From Hetaerina americana (taxonomy: Eukaryota > Arthropoda > Insecta > Odonata > Calopterygidae), in NCBI GenBank assembly GCA_022747635.1, contig JAKTNV010000176.1, positions 452,528-516,527 on the forward strand: a DNA stretch of 64,000 bases. Direction: 5' to 3'. The position numbers and the translations under genes are program-made. Below the pieces are notes generated by a model. That model ran no database searches, was not told where the DNA came from, and saw only the letters and a program-made list of their open reading frames with translations. Numbering within the stretch: the stretch's first letter is position 1; each line of letters begins with the position of its first letter. Positions 33,301 through 48,111 of this stretch are shown piece by piece.

Positions 33301-36300
33301 AAAATGGTATCATCAATACATATTTCTTGCAAGCAAAACGTTTTCCAGTTGCAGTCCCGGGATGAGAAATTTCGTGATTCAAGCGACTCGTTTAGTTGTT
33401 ACCCCGAGGGTATTTTTGAATGCCTGTTAGTTTTTATTGTAAATTTGTTTGACTCTTTTCATTACCAAACGGCAGTTATTTAGAAAATTTTCGTATCCAA
33501 ACGTATTCCTTGCCAACATAAAATTTTCCATCCAAAGTACCTGGATGAGAAATTTTCTGATTTAATTGTTGCGTTTAGTATTTACCTAAGCGGTTTTTTA
33601 AAGCTTAAAATTCATTAAATGAATATTTGGTTGCCTCTCTTCCTTTCAAAGTAGTCGCTGTTATAAAAGTTTCTATAATATACGTATTTTTTAAACATAA
33701 TAATATTCCTTCGCAGTCCTGGGAGGAGAAATTTCGCGAATCAATTGTCGTGTATGTTTCTCTTCCAAGTGCTTTTTTAAAAGCTCTTCATTCATCAAAT
33801 GAAAATTTGTTCCTTTCTTAACCTTTCAAAACGGTCACTTTTGAGAAAATGGTATCATTTATTCGTATTTCTTGCAAGCATAAAGTTGTCCAGCCGCATT
33901 TTCGGGATAAGAAATTTCGTGATTCAAGCGACTCGTTTAGTAATTCCCCCGAGGGTTTTTTTGAAAACTTGTTAGTTTTAATTGTAAATTTGTTTGACTC
34001 TTTTCATTTCCAAACGGCAGTTATTGAGAAAACTTTCGTATTCAAACTTATTTCTTGCAATTATAAAATTTTTCTTCCGAAGTACCGCGATGAGAAATTT
34101 TGTGATTCAATTATGGCGTTTAGTATTTTCCTCAGCCGTTTTTTAAAGCTTTAAATTCATTGAATGAATATTTGGTCGCCTCCCTTCCTTGCAAAGCAGT
34201 CGCAGTTATAAAAGATTAGTTAATATGCGTATTTTTTAAACATAATAATTTTTCTCCGATATCCCGGAATGAGAAATTTTGCGAATCAACTGTCGTGTAT
34301 GTTTTCAAGTGCTTTTATGAAAGCTCTTAATTCATCAAATGAAAATTTGTTCCTTTCTTTACCTTTCATAAATGTCGTTTTTGAGGAAATGGTATCTTTA
34401 TACGTCTTTCTTGCAAGCATATCGATTTCCAGCCGCAGTCCTGGGATGAGAAATTTCGTGATTCAAGCGAATCCTGTAGTTGTTCCCAGAGGGTTTTTTT
34501 GAAAGCTTGTTAGATTTAGTTGTAAATATGTTTGACTCTTTTCATTTCCAAACGGCAGTTATTCAAAAAATTTTCGTATTCAAACGTATTACTTGCCAAT
34601 ATGAAATTTTTCATCCGAATTACCGGGATGAGAAATTTTGTGATTCAATGTGGCGTTTAGTTCTTACATCAGCGGTTTTTTAAAGCTTAAAATTCATTGA
34701 ATGAATATTTGGTCGCCTCTCTTCCTTTCAAAGCAGTCGCGATTATAAAAGTTTCGTTAAAATACGTTTTTTGTAAACATAATAATTTTCCTCCGCAGTC
34801 CCGGGATGAAAAATGTCGCAAATCAATTGTGGTGTGTTTTTCCTCCATGTGCCTTTTTAAAAGCTTTTAATTCATCAAATGAATATTTGTTCCTTTCTTT
34901 ACCTTTCAAAATGGTCGTTTTTGAGAAACTGGTTCATTTATTTGTATTTCTTGTTAGCATAAAGTTTTCCAGCCGCAGTCCCGGGATGAGAAATTTCGTG
35001 ATTCAAGGAACTCGTTTAGTTGTTCCCCCGAGGGTTTTTTTGAAAGCCTGTTAGTTTAAATTGTAAATTTGTGTGACACTGTTCATTTCTAAACGGCAGT
35101 TATTGACAAAATTTTCGTATTCAAACGTATTTCTTGCCAACATAAAATTTTTCTTCCGCAGTATCGTGATGAGAAATTTTGTGATTCAATTGTGGTTTTT
35201 AAATTTTACCTAAGCGGTTTTTGAAAGCTTAAAATTCATTGAAAGAATATTTGGTCACCTCCCTACCTTTCAAAGCAATCGCTGTTATAAAAGATTCGTT
35301 AATATGCGTATTTTTTAAACATAATAATTTTTCCCCGCAATCCCGGGATGAGAAATTTCGCGAATCAATTGACGTGTATGTTTTTCTTCCAAGTGCTTTT
35401 TTGAAAGTTCTTCATTCATCAAATGAATATTTGTTCCTTCCTTTACCTTTCAAAATGGTCGTTTTTGAGAAACTGGTTCATTTATTTGTATTTCTTGCTA
35501 GCATAACGTTTTCCAGCCACAGTCCCGGGAAGAGAAATTTCATGATTCAAGGGACTCGTTTAGTGTTTCCCCCGAGGGTTTTTTTGAAAGCTTGTTATTT
35601 TAGTTGTAAATTTGTTTGACTCTTTTCATTTCAAAACGGCAGGTATTGAGAAAATTTCCGTATTCAAACGTATTTCTTGCAAATATAAAACTTTCCATCC
35701 AAAGTACCTGGATGAGAAATATTTTGATTCAATTGTGGCGTTTAGTATTTACCTCACCGGGTTTTCAAAGCTTATAATTCATTGAATGAATATTTGGTTG
35801 CCTCTCTACCTCTGAAAGTAGTCGCTGTTATAAAAGTTTCGTTAATATACGTATTTTTTAAACATAATAATTTTCCAGCCGCAATCCCGGAATGAGAAAT
35901 TTTGTCATCAAAGCGACTCGTTTAGTTGTTCCACCGAGGGATTTTTTGAAAGCTTGTTAGTTTTAATTGTAAATTTGTTTGACTCTTTTCATTTCCAAAC
36001 GGAAGTTATTGAGAAAATTTTCGTATTCAAACGTATTTCTTGCAAATATAAAATTTTTCTTCCGAAGTACCGCAATGAGAAATTTTGTGATTCAATTGTG
36101 GCGTTTAGTTTTTACATCAGCGGTTTTTTAAAGCTTAAAATTCATTGAATGAATATTTGGTCGCCTCTCTTCCTTTCAAAACAGTCGCTGTTATAAAAGT
36201 TTCGTTTATATACGTATGTTTTAAACATAATAATTTTCCTCCGCAGTCCCGGGATGAGAAATATCGCGAATCAACTTTCGTGGATGTTTCCAAGTGCTTT

Positions 36301-39300
36301 TATGAAAGCTCTTCATTCATCAAATGAAAATTTGTTCCTTTCTTTACCTTTCAGAACGGTCGTTTTTGAGGAAATGGTATCTTTTATACATCTTTCTTGC
36401 AAGCATATAGTTTTCCAGCCGCAGTCCCGGGATGAGATATTTCGTGATTCAAGCGACTCGTGTAGTTGTTCCCCCGATGGTTTTTTTAAAGCTTGTTAGT
36501 TTTAGTTGTAAATTTGTTTGACTCTTTTCATTTCAAAACGGCAGGTATTGAGAAAATTTCCGTATTCAAACGTATCTCTTGCAAATATAAAACTTTCCAT
36601 CCAAAGTACCTAGATGAGAAATTTTTTGATTCAATTGTGGCGTTTAGTATTTACCTCAACGGTTTTTCAAAGCTTAAAATTCATTGAATGAATATTTGGT
36701 CGCCTCTCTACCTCTGAAAGTAGTCGCTGTTATAAAAGTTTCGTTAAAATACGTTTTTTGCAAACATAATAATTTTCCTCCGCAGTCCCGGGATGAAAAA
36801 TGTCGCGAATCACTTGTGGTGTAAGTTTTTCTTCCATGTGCCTTTTTAAAAGCTTTTAATTCATCAAATAAATATTTGTTCCTTTCTTTACCTTTCAAAA
36901 TGGTCGTTTTTGAGAAATTGGTTAATTTATTTGTATTTCTTGCTAGCATAACGTTTTCCAGCCGCAGTCCCGGGATCAGAAATTTCGTGATTCAAGGGAC
37001 TCGTTTAGTTGTTCCCCCGAGGGTTTTTTTGAAAGCCTGTTAGTTTAAATTGTAAACTTGTGTGACACTGTTCATTTGTAAACGGCAGTTATTGAGAAAA
37101 TTTTCGTATTCAAACGTATTTCTTGCAAATATATAATTTTTCATCCGAAGTACCAGGATGAGAAATTTTGTGATTCATTTATGGCGTTTAGTTTTTACCT
37201 CAGCGGTTTTAAAAAGCTTAAAATTCATTGAATGAATATTAGATCGCCTCTCTACGTTTCAAAGTAGTCGCTGTTATAATAGTTTTGTTAATATACGTAT
37301 TTTTTAAACATAATAATTTTCCTCTGCAGTCCCGGGGCGAGAAATTTCGCGAATCAATATTCGGGTAAGTTTTTCTCCCAAGTGCTTTTTTAAACGATCT
37401 TCATTCATCAAATGAAAATTTGTGCCTTCCTTTACCTTTTAAAACGGTCTTTTTCGAGAAAATGGTATCATCAATACATATTTCTTGCAAGCAAAACGTT
37501 TTCCAGTTGCAGTCCCGGGATGAGAAATTTCGTGATTCAAGCGACTGGTTTAGTTGTTACCCCGAGGGTATTTTTGAATGCCTGTTAGTTTTTATTGTAA
37601 ATTTGTTTGACTCTTTTCATTACCAAACGGCAGTTATTTAGAAAATTTTCGTATCCAAACGTATTCCTTGCCAACATAAAATTTTCCATCCAAAGTACCT
37701 GGATGAGAAATTTTCTGATTTAATTGTTGCGTTTAGTATTTACCTAAGCGGTTTTTTAAAGCTTAAAATTCATTAAATGAATATTTGGTTGCCTCTCTTC
37801 CTTTCAAAGTAGTCGCTGTTATAAAAGTTTCTATAATATACGTATTTTTTAAACATAATAATATTCCTTCGCAGTCCTGGGAGGAGAAATTTCGCGAATC
37901 AATTGTCGTGTATGTTTCTCTTCCAAGTGCTTTTTTAAAAGCTCTTCATTCATCAAATGAAAATTTGTTCCTTTCTTAACCTTTCAAAACGGTCACTTTT
38001 GAGAAAATGGTATCATTTATTCGTATTTCTTGCAAGCATAAAGTTGTCCAGCCGCATTTTCGGGATAAGAAATTTCGTGATTCAAGCGACTCGTTTAGTA
38101 ATTCCCCCGAGGGTTTTTTTGAAAACTTGTTAGTTTTAATTGTAAATTTGTTTGACTCTTTTCATTTCCAAACGGCAGTTATTGAGAAAACTTTCGTATT
38201 CAAACTTATTTCTTGCAATTATAAAATTTTTCTTCCGAAGTACCGCGATGAGAAATTTTGTGATTCAATTATGGCGTTTAGTATTTTCCTCAGCGGTTTT
38301 TTAAAGCTTTAAATTCATTGAATGAATATTTGGTCGCCTCCCTTCCTTGCAAAGCAGTCGCAGTTATAAAAGATTAGTTAATATGCGTATTTTTTAAACA
38401 TAATAATTTTTCTCCGATATCCCGGAATGAGAATTTTTGCGAATCAACTGTCGTGTATGTTTTCAAGTGCTTTTATGAAAGCTCTTAATTCATCAAATGA
38501 ATATTTGTTCCTTTCTTTACCTTTCAAAACGGTCGTTTTTGAGAAAATGGTATCATTTATACGTATTTCTTGCAAGCATAACGTTTACCAGCCGAAGTAC
38601 CGGGATGAGAAATTTCGTGATTCAAGCGACTCGTTTAGTTGTTTCCCGGAGGGTTTTTTGAAAGCTTGTTAGTTTTAATTGTAAATATGTTTGACTCTTT
38701 TCATTTCCAAACGGCAGTTTTTAAAAAAATTTTCGTATTCAAACGTATTACTTGCAAATATAAAATTTTCCATCCGAAGTACCGGGATGAGTAATTTTGT
38801 GATTCAATGTGGCGTTTAGTATTTTTCTAAGCGGTTTTTTATAATTTAAAATTCATTGAATGAATATTTGTTCGCCTCTCTTCCTTTCAAAGCAGTCACT
38901 GTTATAAAAGTTTCGTTAATATACGTATTTTTTAAACATAATAGTTTTCCTGCGCAGTCCCGGGATGAGAAATTTCGCGAATCAATTGTCGTGCATGTTT
39001 TTCTTCCAAGTGCTTTTTTAAAAGCCCTTCATTCATCAAATGAAAATTTGATCCTTTCTTTACCTCTCAAAACAGTCATTTTTGAGAAAATGGTAAAATT
39101 CATACGTATTTCTTGCAAGCATTACTTTTTCCAGCCGTAGTCCCGGAATGAGAAATTTCGTGATTCAAAGCACTCGTTTAGTTGTTCCCCCGATGGTTTT
39201 TTTTTAAGCCTGTTAAATTTATTGTAATATTGTTATCTCTTTTCTTTTCCAAACGGCAGTTATTGAGAAAATTTCCGTATTCAAACGTTTTTCTTGCAAA

Positions 39301-39875
39301 TATAAAATTTTCCATCCGAAGAACCGAGACGAGAAATACTGTGATTCAATTATGGCGTTTAGTATTTTCCTCAGCGGTTTTTTAAAGCTTAAAATTCATG
39401 GAATGAATATTTGGTCGTCTCCCTTCCTTGCAAAGCAGTCGCAGTTATAAAAGTTTCGTTAAAATACGTTTTTTATAAACATAATAATTTTCCTCCGCAG
39501 TCCCGGGATGAAAAATGTCGCGAATCAATTATCGTGTAATTTTTTCTTCCATGTGCCTTTTTAAAAGCTCTTAATTCATCAAATGAATATTTGTTCCTTT
39601 CTTTACCTTTCAAAATGGTCGTTTTTGAGAAATTGGTTAATTTATTTGTATTTCTTGCTAGCATAACGTTTTCCAGCCGCAGTCCCGGGATGGGAAATTT
39701 CGTGATTCAAGGGACTCGTTTAGTTGTTCCCCCGAGGGTTTTTTTGAAAGCCTGTCAGTTTAAATTGTAAACTTGTGTGACACTGTTCATTTGTAAACGG
39801 CAGTTATTGAGAAAATTTTCGTATTCAAACGTATTTCTTGCAAATATATAATTTTCCATCCGAAGTACCAGGATG
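30290..39875 (+). repeat. 9,586-bp tandem duplication, copy 1 (17 trimers + 1 dimer)
   Basis: A starts 30352 through 38313 recur at +9,586 as 39938 through 47899 without drift, so there are no net indels. The unit is itself composite. About 31650-32960 resembles 38520-39840 (offset 6,873), about 32700-34300 resembles 36900-38500 (offset 4,158), and 33260-36480 resembles 13565-16800 (offset about 19,693). The left edge is the B/C hybrid monomer. Confidence 0.92.
35777..35957 (+). repeat. A/B hybrid monomer in first 9,586-bp copy
   Basis: The switch from class A to class B falls at ttttcc 35871-35876, with flanks identical to the hybrid at 16085, so all of these share one ancestor. The following A start is 363 bp later (36140), and this explains why the 9,586-bp period is 17 trimers plus one dimer. 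Confidence 0.9.
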
Positions 39876-42800
39876 AGAAATTTTGTGATTCAATTGTGGC
39901 GTTTAGTTTTTACCTAAGCGGTTTTTCAAAGCTTAAAATTCATTGAATGAATATTTGGTCGCCTCTCTACCTTTCAAAGTAGTCGCTGTTATAATAGTTT
40001 TTTTAATATACGTATTTTTTAAATATAATAATTTTCCTCCGCAGTCCCGGGGCAAGAAATTTCGCGAATCAATTGTCGTGTAAGTTTTCTTCCAAGTTCT
40101 TTTTTAAAAGCTCTTCATTCATTAAATGAAAACTTGTTTCTTTATATACCTTTCGAAACGGTCGTTTTTGAGAAAATGGTATCATTTATACGTATTTCTT
40201 GCAAGCATAAAGTTTTCCAGCCGCAGTCCTGGGTTGAGACATTTCGTGATTCCAGCAACTTTTTTAGTTGTTCCTTTGAGGGTTTTTTTGAAAGCCTGTT
40301 AGCTTTAATTGTAAATTTGTTTGACTCTTTTCATTTCCAAACGGCAGTTATTGAGTAAATTTTCGTATATGGAGGTATTTCTTGCAATCCTTTAACTTTT
40401 CATCCGCAGTACCGGAATTAGAAATTTTGTGATTCAATTGTTGCGTATAGTTTTTACATCAGCGGTTTTTTAAAGCTTAAAATTCATTGAATGAATATTT
40501 GGTCGCCTCTCTTCCTTTCAAAGCAGTCGCTGTTATAAAAGTTTCGTTTATATACGTATTTTTTTAACATAATAATTTTCCTCCGCAGTCCCGGGATGAG
40601 AAATATCGCGAATCAACTTTCGTGGATGTTTCCAAGTGCTTTTATGAAAGCTTTTCATTCATCAAATGAAAATTTGTTCCTTTCTTTACCTTTCAGAACG
40701 GTCGTTTTTGAGGAAATGGTATCTTTTATACATCTTTCTTGCAAGCATATAGTTTTCCAGCCGCAGTCCCGGGATGAGAAATTTCGTGATTCCAGCAACT
40801 TTTTAAGTTGTTCCTTTGAGGGTTTTTTGAAAGCCTGTTAGCTTTAATTGTAAATTTGTTTGACTCTTTTCACTTCCAAACGGCAGTTATTGAGCAAATT
40901 TTCGTATATGGACGTATTTCTTGCAATCCTAAAACTTTTCATCCGCAGTACCGGAATTAGAAATTTTGTGATTCAATTGTTGCGTATAGTTTTTACCTAA
41001 GCGGTTTTTAAAAGCTAAAAATCCATTGAATGAATATTTGGTCGCCTTTCTTCCTTTTAAAGCAGTCGCTGTTATAAAAGTTTCGTAAATATACGTATTT
41101 TTTAAACATAATAATTAACCTCCGCAGTCCTGGGATGAGAAATTTCGCGAATTAATTGTCGTGTAAGTTTTTCTTCCAAGTGCTTTTTTAAAAGCTCTTA
41201 ATTCATCAAATGAAAATTTGTTCCTTTCTTTACCTTTCAAAACGGTCGTTTTTGAGAAAATGGTATCATTTATACGTATTTCTTGCAAGCATAACGTTTA
41301 CCAGCCGAAGTACCGGGATGAGAAATTTCGTGATTCAAGCGACTCGTTTAGTTGTTTCCCGGAGGGTTTTTTGAAAGCTTGTTAGTTTTAATTGTAAATA
41401 TGTTTGACTCTTTTCATTTCCAAACGGCAGTTTTTAAAAAAATTTTCGTATTCAAACGTATTACTTGCAAATATAAAATTTTCCATCCGAAGTACCGGGA
41501 TGAGTAATTTTGTGATTCAATGTGGCGTTTAGTATTTTTCTAAGCGGTTTTTTATAATTTAAAATTCATTGAATGAATATTTGTTCGCCTCTCTGCCTTT
41601 CAAAGCAGTCACTGTTATAAAAGTTTCGTTAATATACGTATTTTTTAAACATAATAGTTTTCCTCCGCAGTCCCGGGATGAGAAATTTCGCGAATCAATT
41701 GTCGTGCATGTTTTTCTTCCAAGTGCTTTTTTAAAAGCCCTTCATTCATCAAATGAAAATTTGATCCTTTCTTTACCTCTCAAAACAGTCATTTTTGAGA
41801 AAATGGTAAAATTCATACGTATTTCTTGCAAGCATTACTTTTTCCAGCCGTAGTCCCGGAATGAGAAATTTCGTGATTCAAAGCACTCGTTTAGTTGTTC
41901 CCCCGATGGTTTTTTTTTAAGCCTGTTAAATTTATTGTAATATTGTTATCTCTTTTCTTTTCGAAACGGCAGTTATTGAGAAAATTTCCGTATTCAAACG
42001 TTTTTCTTGCAAATATAAAATTTTCCATCCGAAGAACCGAGACGAGAAATACTGTGATTCAATTATGGCGTTTAGTATTTTCCTCAGCGGTTTTTTAAAG
42101 CTTAAAATTCATGGAATGAATATTTGGTCGTCTCCCTTCCTTGCAAAGCAGTCGCAGTTATAAAAGTTTCGTTAAAATACGTTTTTTATAAACATAATAA
42201 TTTTCCTCCGCAGTCCCGGGATGAAAAATGTCGCGAATCAATTATCGTGTAATTTTTTCTTCCATGTGCCTTTTTAAAAGCTCTTAATTCATCAAATGAA
42301 TATTTGTTCCTTTCTTTACCTTTCAAAATGGTCGTTTTTGAGAAATTGGTTAATTTATTTGTATTTCTTGCTAGCATAACGTTTTCCAGCCGCAGTCCCG
42401 GGATGAGAAATTTCGTGATTCAAGGGACTCGTTTAGTTGTTCCCCCGAGGGTTTTTTTGAAAGCCTGTCAGTTTAAATTGTAAACTTGTGTGACACTGTT
42501 CATTTGTAAACGGCAGTTATTGAGAAAATTTTCGTATTCAAACGTATTTCTTGCAAATATATAATTTTTCATCCGAAGTACCAGGATGAGAAATTTTGTG
42601 ATTCATTTATGGCGTTTAGTTTTTACCTCAGCGGTTTTAAAAAGCTTAAAATTCATTGAATGAATATTTGATCGCCTCTCTACGATTCAAAGTAGTCGCT
42701 GTTATAATAGTTTTGTTAATATACGTATTTTTTAAACATAATAATTTTCCTCCGCAGTCCCGGGGCGAGAAATTTCGCGAATCAATATTCGGGTAAGTTT

Positions 42801-45800
42801 TTCTCCCAAGTGCTTTTTTAAACGATCTTCATTCATCAAATGAAAATTTGTGCCTTCCTTTACCTTTTAAAACGGTCTTTTTCGAGAAAATGGTATCATC
42901 AATACATATTTCTTGCAAGCAAAACGTTTTCCAGTTGCAGTCCCGGGATGAGAAATTTCGTGATTCAAGCGACTCGTTTAGTTGTTACCCCGAGGGTATT
43001 TTTGAATGCCTGTTAGTTTTTATTGTAAATTTGTTTGACTCTTTTCATTACCAAACGGCAGTTATTTAGAAAATTTTCGTATCCAAACGTATTCCTTGCC
43101 AACATAAAATTTTCCATCCAAAGTACCTGGATGAGAAATTTTCTGATTTAATTGTTGCGTTTAGTATTTACCTAAGCGGTTTTTTAAAGCTTAAAATTCA
43201 TTAAATGAATATTTGGTTGCCTCTCTTCCTTTCAAAGTAGTCGCTGTTATAAAAGTTTCTATAATATACGTATTTTTTAAACATAATAATATTCCTTCGC
43301 AGTCCTGGGAGGAGAAATTTCGCGAATCAATTGTCGTGTATGTTTCTCTTCCAAGTGCTTTTTTAAAAGCTCTTCATTCATCAAATGAAAATTTGTTCCT
43401 TTCTTAACCTTTCAAAACGGTCATTTTTGAGAAAATGGTATCATTTATTCGTATTTCTTGCAAGCATAAAGTTGTCCAGCCGCATTTTCGGGATAAGAAA
43501 TTTCGTGATTCAAGCGACTCGTTTAGTAATTCCCCCGAGGGTTTTTTTGAAAACTTGTTAGTTTTAATTGTAAATTTGTTTGACTCTTTTCATTTCCAAA
43601 CGGCAGTTATTGAGAAAACTTTCGTATTCAAACTTATTTCTTGCAATTATAAAATTTTTCTTCCGAAGTACCGCGATGAGAAATTTTGTGATTCAATTAT
43701 GGCGTTTAGTATTTTCCTCAGCCGTTTTTTAAAGCTTTAAATTCATTGAATGAATATTTGGTCGCCTCCCTTCCTTGCAAAGCAGTCGCAGTTATAAAAG
43801 ATTAGTTAATATGCGTATTTTTTAAACATAATAATTTTTCTCCGATATCCCGGAATGAGAAATTTTGCGAATCAACTGTCGTGTATGTTTTCAAGTGCTT
43901 TTATGAAAGCTCTTAATTCATCAAATGAAAATTTGTTCCTTTCTTTACCTTTCATAAATGTCGTTTTTGAGGAAATGGTATCTTTATACGTCTTTCTTGC
44001 AAGCATATCGATTTCCAGCCGCAGTCCTGGGATGAGAAATTTCGTGATTCAAGCGAATCCTGTAGTTGTTCCCAGAGGGTTTTTTTGAAAGCTTGTTAGA
44101 TTTAGTTGTAAATATGTTTGACTCTTTTCATTTCCAAACGGCAGTTATTCAAAAAATTTTCGTATTCAAACGTATTACTTGCCAATATGAAATTTTTCAT
44201 CCGAATTACCGGGATGAGAAATTTTGTGATTCAATGTGGCGTTTAGTTCTTACATCAGCGGTTTTTTAAAGCTTAAAATTCATTGAATGAATATTTGGTC
44301 GCCTCTCTTCCTTTCAAAGCAGTCGCGATTATAAAAGTTTCGTTAAAATACGTTTTTTGTAAACATAATAATTTTCCTCCGCAGTCCCGGGATGAAAAAT
44401 GTCGCAAATCAATTGTGGTGTGTTTTTCCTCCATGTGCCTTTTTAAAAGCTTTTAATTCATCAAATGAATATTTGTTCCTTTCTTTACCTTTCAAAATGG
44501 TCGTTTTTGAGAAACTGGTTCATTTATTTGTATTTCTTGTTAGCATAAAGTTTTCCAGCCGCAGTCCCGGGATGAGAAATTTCGTGATTCAAGGAACTCG
44601 TTTAGTTGTTCCCCCGAGGGTTTTTTTGAAAGCCTGTTAGTTTAAATTGTAAATTTGTGTGACACTGTTCATTTCTAAACGGCAGTTATTGACAAAATTT
44701 TCGTATTCAAACGTATTTCTTGCCAACATAAAATTTTTCTTCCGCAGTATCGTGATGAGAAATTTTGTGATTCAATTGTGGTTTTTAAATTTTACCTAAG
44801 CGGTTTTTGAAAGCTTAAAATTCATTGAAAGAATATTTGGTCACCTCCCTACCTTTCAAAGCAATCGCTGTTATAAAAGATTCGTTAATATGCGTATTTT
44901 TTAAACATAATAATTTTTCCCCGCAATCCCGGGATGAGAAATTTCGCGAATCAATTGACGTGTATGTTTTTCTTCCAAGTGCTTTTTTGAAAGTTCTTCA
45001 TTCATCAAATGAATATTTGTTCCTTCCTTTACCTTTCAAAATGGTCGTTTTTGAGAAACTGGTTCATTTATTTGTATTTCTTGCTAGCATAACGTTTTCC
45101 AGCCACAGTCCCGGGAAGAGAAATTTCATGATTCAAGGGACTCGTTTAGTGTTTCCCCCGAGGGTTTTTTTGAAAGCTTGTTATTTTAGTTGTAAATTTG
45201 TTTGACTCTTTTCATTTCAAAACGGCAGGTATTGAGAAAATTTCCGTATTCAAACGTATTTCTTGCAAATATAAAACTTTCCATCCAAAGTACCTGGATG
45301 AGAAATATTTTGATTCAATTGTGGCGTTTAGTATTTACCTCACCGGGTTTTCAAAGCTTATAATTCATTGAATGAATATTTGGTTGCCTCTCTACCTCTG
45401 AAAGTAGTCGCTGTTATAAAAGTTTCGTTAATATACGTATTTTTTAAACATAATAATTTTCCAGCCGCAATCCCGGAATGAGAAATTTTGTCATCAAAGC
45501 GACTCGTTTAGTTGTTCCACCGAGGGATTTTTTGAAAGCTTGTTAGTTTTAATTGTAAATTTGTTTGACTCTTTTCATTTCCAAACGGAAGTTATTGAGA
45601 AAATTTTCGTATTCAAACGTATTTCTTGCAAATATAAAATTTTTCTTCCGAAGTACCGCAATGAGAAATTTTGTGATTCAATTGTGGCGTTTAGTTTTTA
45701 CATCAGCGGTTTTTTAAAGCTTAAAATTCATTGAATGAATATTTGGTCGCCTCTCTTCCTTTCAAAACAGTCGCTGTTATAAAAGTTTCGTTTATATACG

Positions 45801-48111
45801 TATGTTTTAAACATAATAATTTTCCTCCGCAGTCCCGGGATGAGAAATATCGCGAATCAACTTTCGTGGATGTTTCCAAGTGCTTTTATGAAAGCTCTTC
45901 ATTCATCAAATGAAAATTTGTTCCTTTCTTTACCTTTCAGAACGGTCGTTTTTGAGGAAATGGTATCTTTTATACATCTTTCTTGCAAGCATATAGTTTT
46001 CCAGCCGCAGTCCCGGGATGAGATATTTCGTGATTCAAGCGACTCGTGTAGTTGTTCCCCCGATGGTTTTTTTAAAGCTTGTTAGTTTTAGTTGTAAATT
46101 TGTTTGACTCTTTTCATTTCAAAACGGCAGGTATTGAGAAAATTTCCGTATTCAAACGTATCTCTTGCAAATATAAAACTTTCCATCCAAAGTACCTAGA
46201 TGAGAAATTTTTTGATTCAATTGTGGCGTTTAGTATTTACCTCAACGGTTTTTCAAAGCTTAAAATTCATTGAATGAATATTTGGTCGCCTCTCTACCTC
46301 TGAAAGTAGTCGCTGTTATAAAAGTTTCGTTAAAATACGTTTTTTGCAAACATAATAATTTTCCTCCGCAGTCCCGGGATGAAAAATGTCGCGAATCACT
46401 TGTGGTGTAAGTTTTTCTTCCATGTGCCTTTTTAAAAGCTTTTAATTCATCAAATAAATATTTGTTCCTTTCTTTACCTTTCAAAATGGTCGTTTTTGAG
46501 AAATTGGTTAATTTATTTGTATTTCTTGCTAGCATAACGTTTTCCAGCCGCAGTCCCGGGATCAGAAATTTCGTGATTCAAGGGACTCGTTTAGTTGTTC
46601 CCCCGAGGGTTTTTTTGAAAGCCTGTTAGTTTAAATTGTAAACTTGTGTGACACTGTTCATTTGTAAACGGCAGTTATTGAGAAAATTTTCGTATTCAAA
46701 CGTATTTCTTGCAAATATATAATTTTTCATCCGAAGTACCAGGATGAGAAATTTTGTGATTCATTTATGGCGTTTAGTTTTTACCTCAGCGGTTTTAAAA
46801 AGCTTAAAATTCATTGAATGAATATTAGATCGCCTCTCTACGTTTCAAAGTAGTCGCTGTTATAATAGTTTTGTTAATATACGTATTTTTTAAACATAAT
46901 AATTTTCCTCTGCAGTCCCGGGGCGAGAAATTTCGCGAATCAATATTCGGGTAAGTTTTTCTCCCAAGTGCTTTTTTAAACGATCTTCATTCATCAAATG
47001 AAAATTTGTGCCTTCCTTTACCTTTTAAAACGGTCTTTTTCGAGAAAATGGTATCATCAATACATATTTCTTGCAAGCAAAACGTTTTCCAGTTGCAGTC
47101 CCGGGATGAGAAATTTCGTGATTCAAGCGACTGGTTTAGTTGTTACCCCGAGGGTATTTTTGAATGCCTGTTAGTTTTTATTGTAAATTTGTTTGACTCT
47201 TTTCATTACCAAACGGCAGTTATTTAGAAAATTTTCGTATCCAAACGTATTCCTTGCCAACATAAAATTTTCCATCCAAAGTACCTGGATGAGAAATTTT
47301 CTGATTTAATTGTTGCGTTTAGTATTTACCTAAGCGGTTTTTTAAAGCTTAAAATTCATTAAATGAATATTTGGTTGCCTCTCTTCCTTTCAAAGTAGTC
47401 GCTGTTATAAAAGTTTCTATAATATACGTATTTTTTAAACATAATAATATTCCTTCGCAGTCCTGGGAGGAGAAATTTCGCGAATCAATTGTCGTGTATG
47501 TTTCTCTTCCAAGTGCTTTTTTAAAAGCTCTTCATTCATCAAATGAAAATTTGTTCCTTTCTTAACCTTTCAAAACGGTCACTTTTGAGAAAATGGTATC
47601 ATTTATTCGTATTTCTTGCAAGCATAAAGTTGTCCAGCCGCATTTTCGGGATAAGAAATTTCGTGATTCAAGCGACTCGTTTAGTAATTCCCCCGAGGGT
47701 TTTTTTGAAAACTTGTTAGTTTTAATTGTAAATTTGTTTGACTCTTTTCATTTCCAAACGGCAGTTATTGAGAAAACTTTCGTATTCAAACTTATTTCTT
47801 GCAATTATAAAATTTTTCTTCCGAAGTACCGCGATGAGAAATTTTGTGATTCAATTATGGCGTTTAGTATTTTCCTCAGCGGTTTTTTAAAGCTTTAAAT
47901 TCATTGAATGAATATTTGGTCGCCTCCCTTCCTTGCAAAGCAGTCGCAGTTATAAAAGATTAGTTAATATGCGTATTTTTTAATCATAATAATTTTTCTC
48001 CGATATCCCGGAATGAGAATTTTTGCGAATCAACTGTCGTGTATGTTTTCAAGTGCTTTTATGAAAGCTCTTAATTCATCAAATGAATATTTGTTCCTTT
48101 CTTTACCTTTC
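39876..48111 (+). repeat. 9,586-bp tandem duplication, copy 2 (partial, ~8.24 kb)
   Basis: This matches 30290-38525 with few differences noticed, for example tcctccgcag at about 41663 against tcctgcgcag, tcgaaacgg at 41962 against tccaaacgg, and ggtcattttt at 43430 against ggtcactttt. It leaves the match at about 48111, in a B head, where caaaatggtcg replaces caaaacggtcg and the sequence enters the next HOR block. Confidence 0.92.
45363..45543 (+). repeat. A/B hybrid monomer in second 9,586-bp copy
   Basis: This is the exact counterpart of 35777-35957 at +9,586 bp, with the A-to-B switch at 45457-45462. It is followed by a C monomer and an A start at 45726. Confidence 0.9.

Noticed and set aside
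36674..36949. Minus-strand frame of 91 codons, basic and recurrent (also 46260-46535 and shorter forms)
   Set aside because: It is the reverse complement of A and B monomers. Copies gain or lose the frame by ordinary satellite variation, and I recognise no domain.
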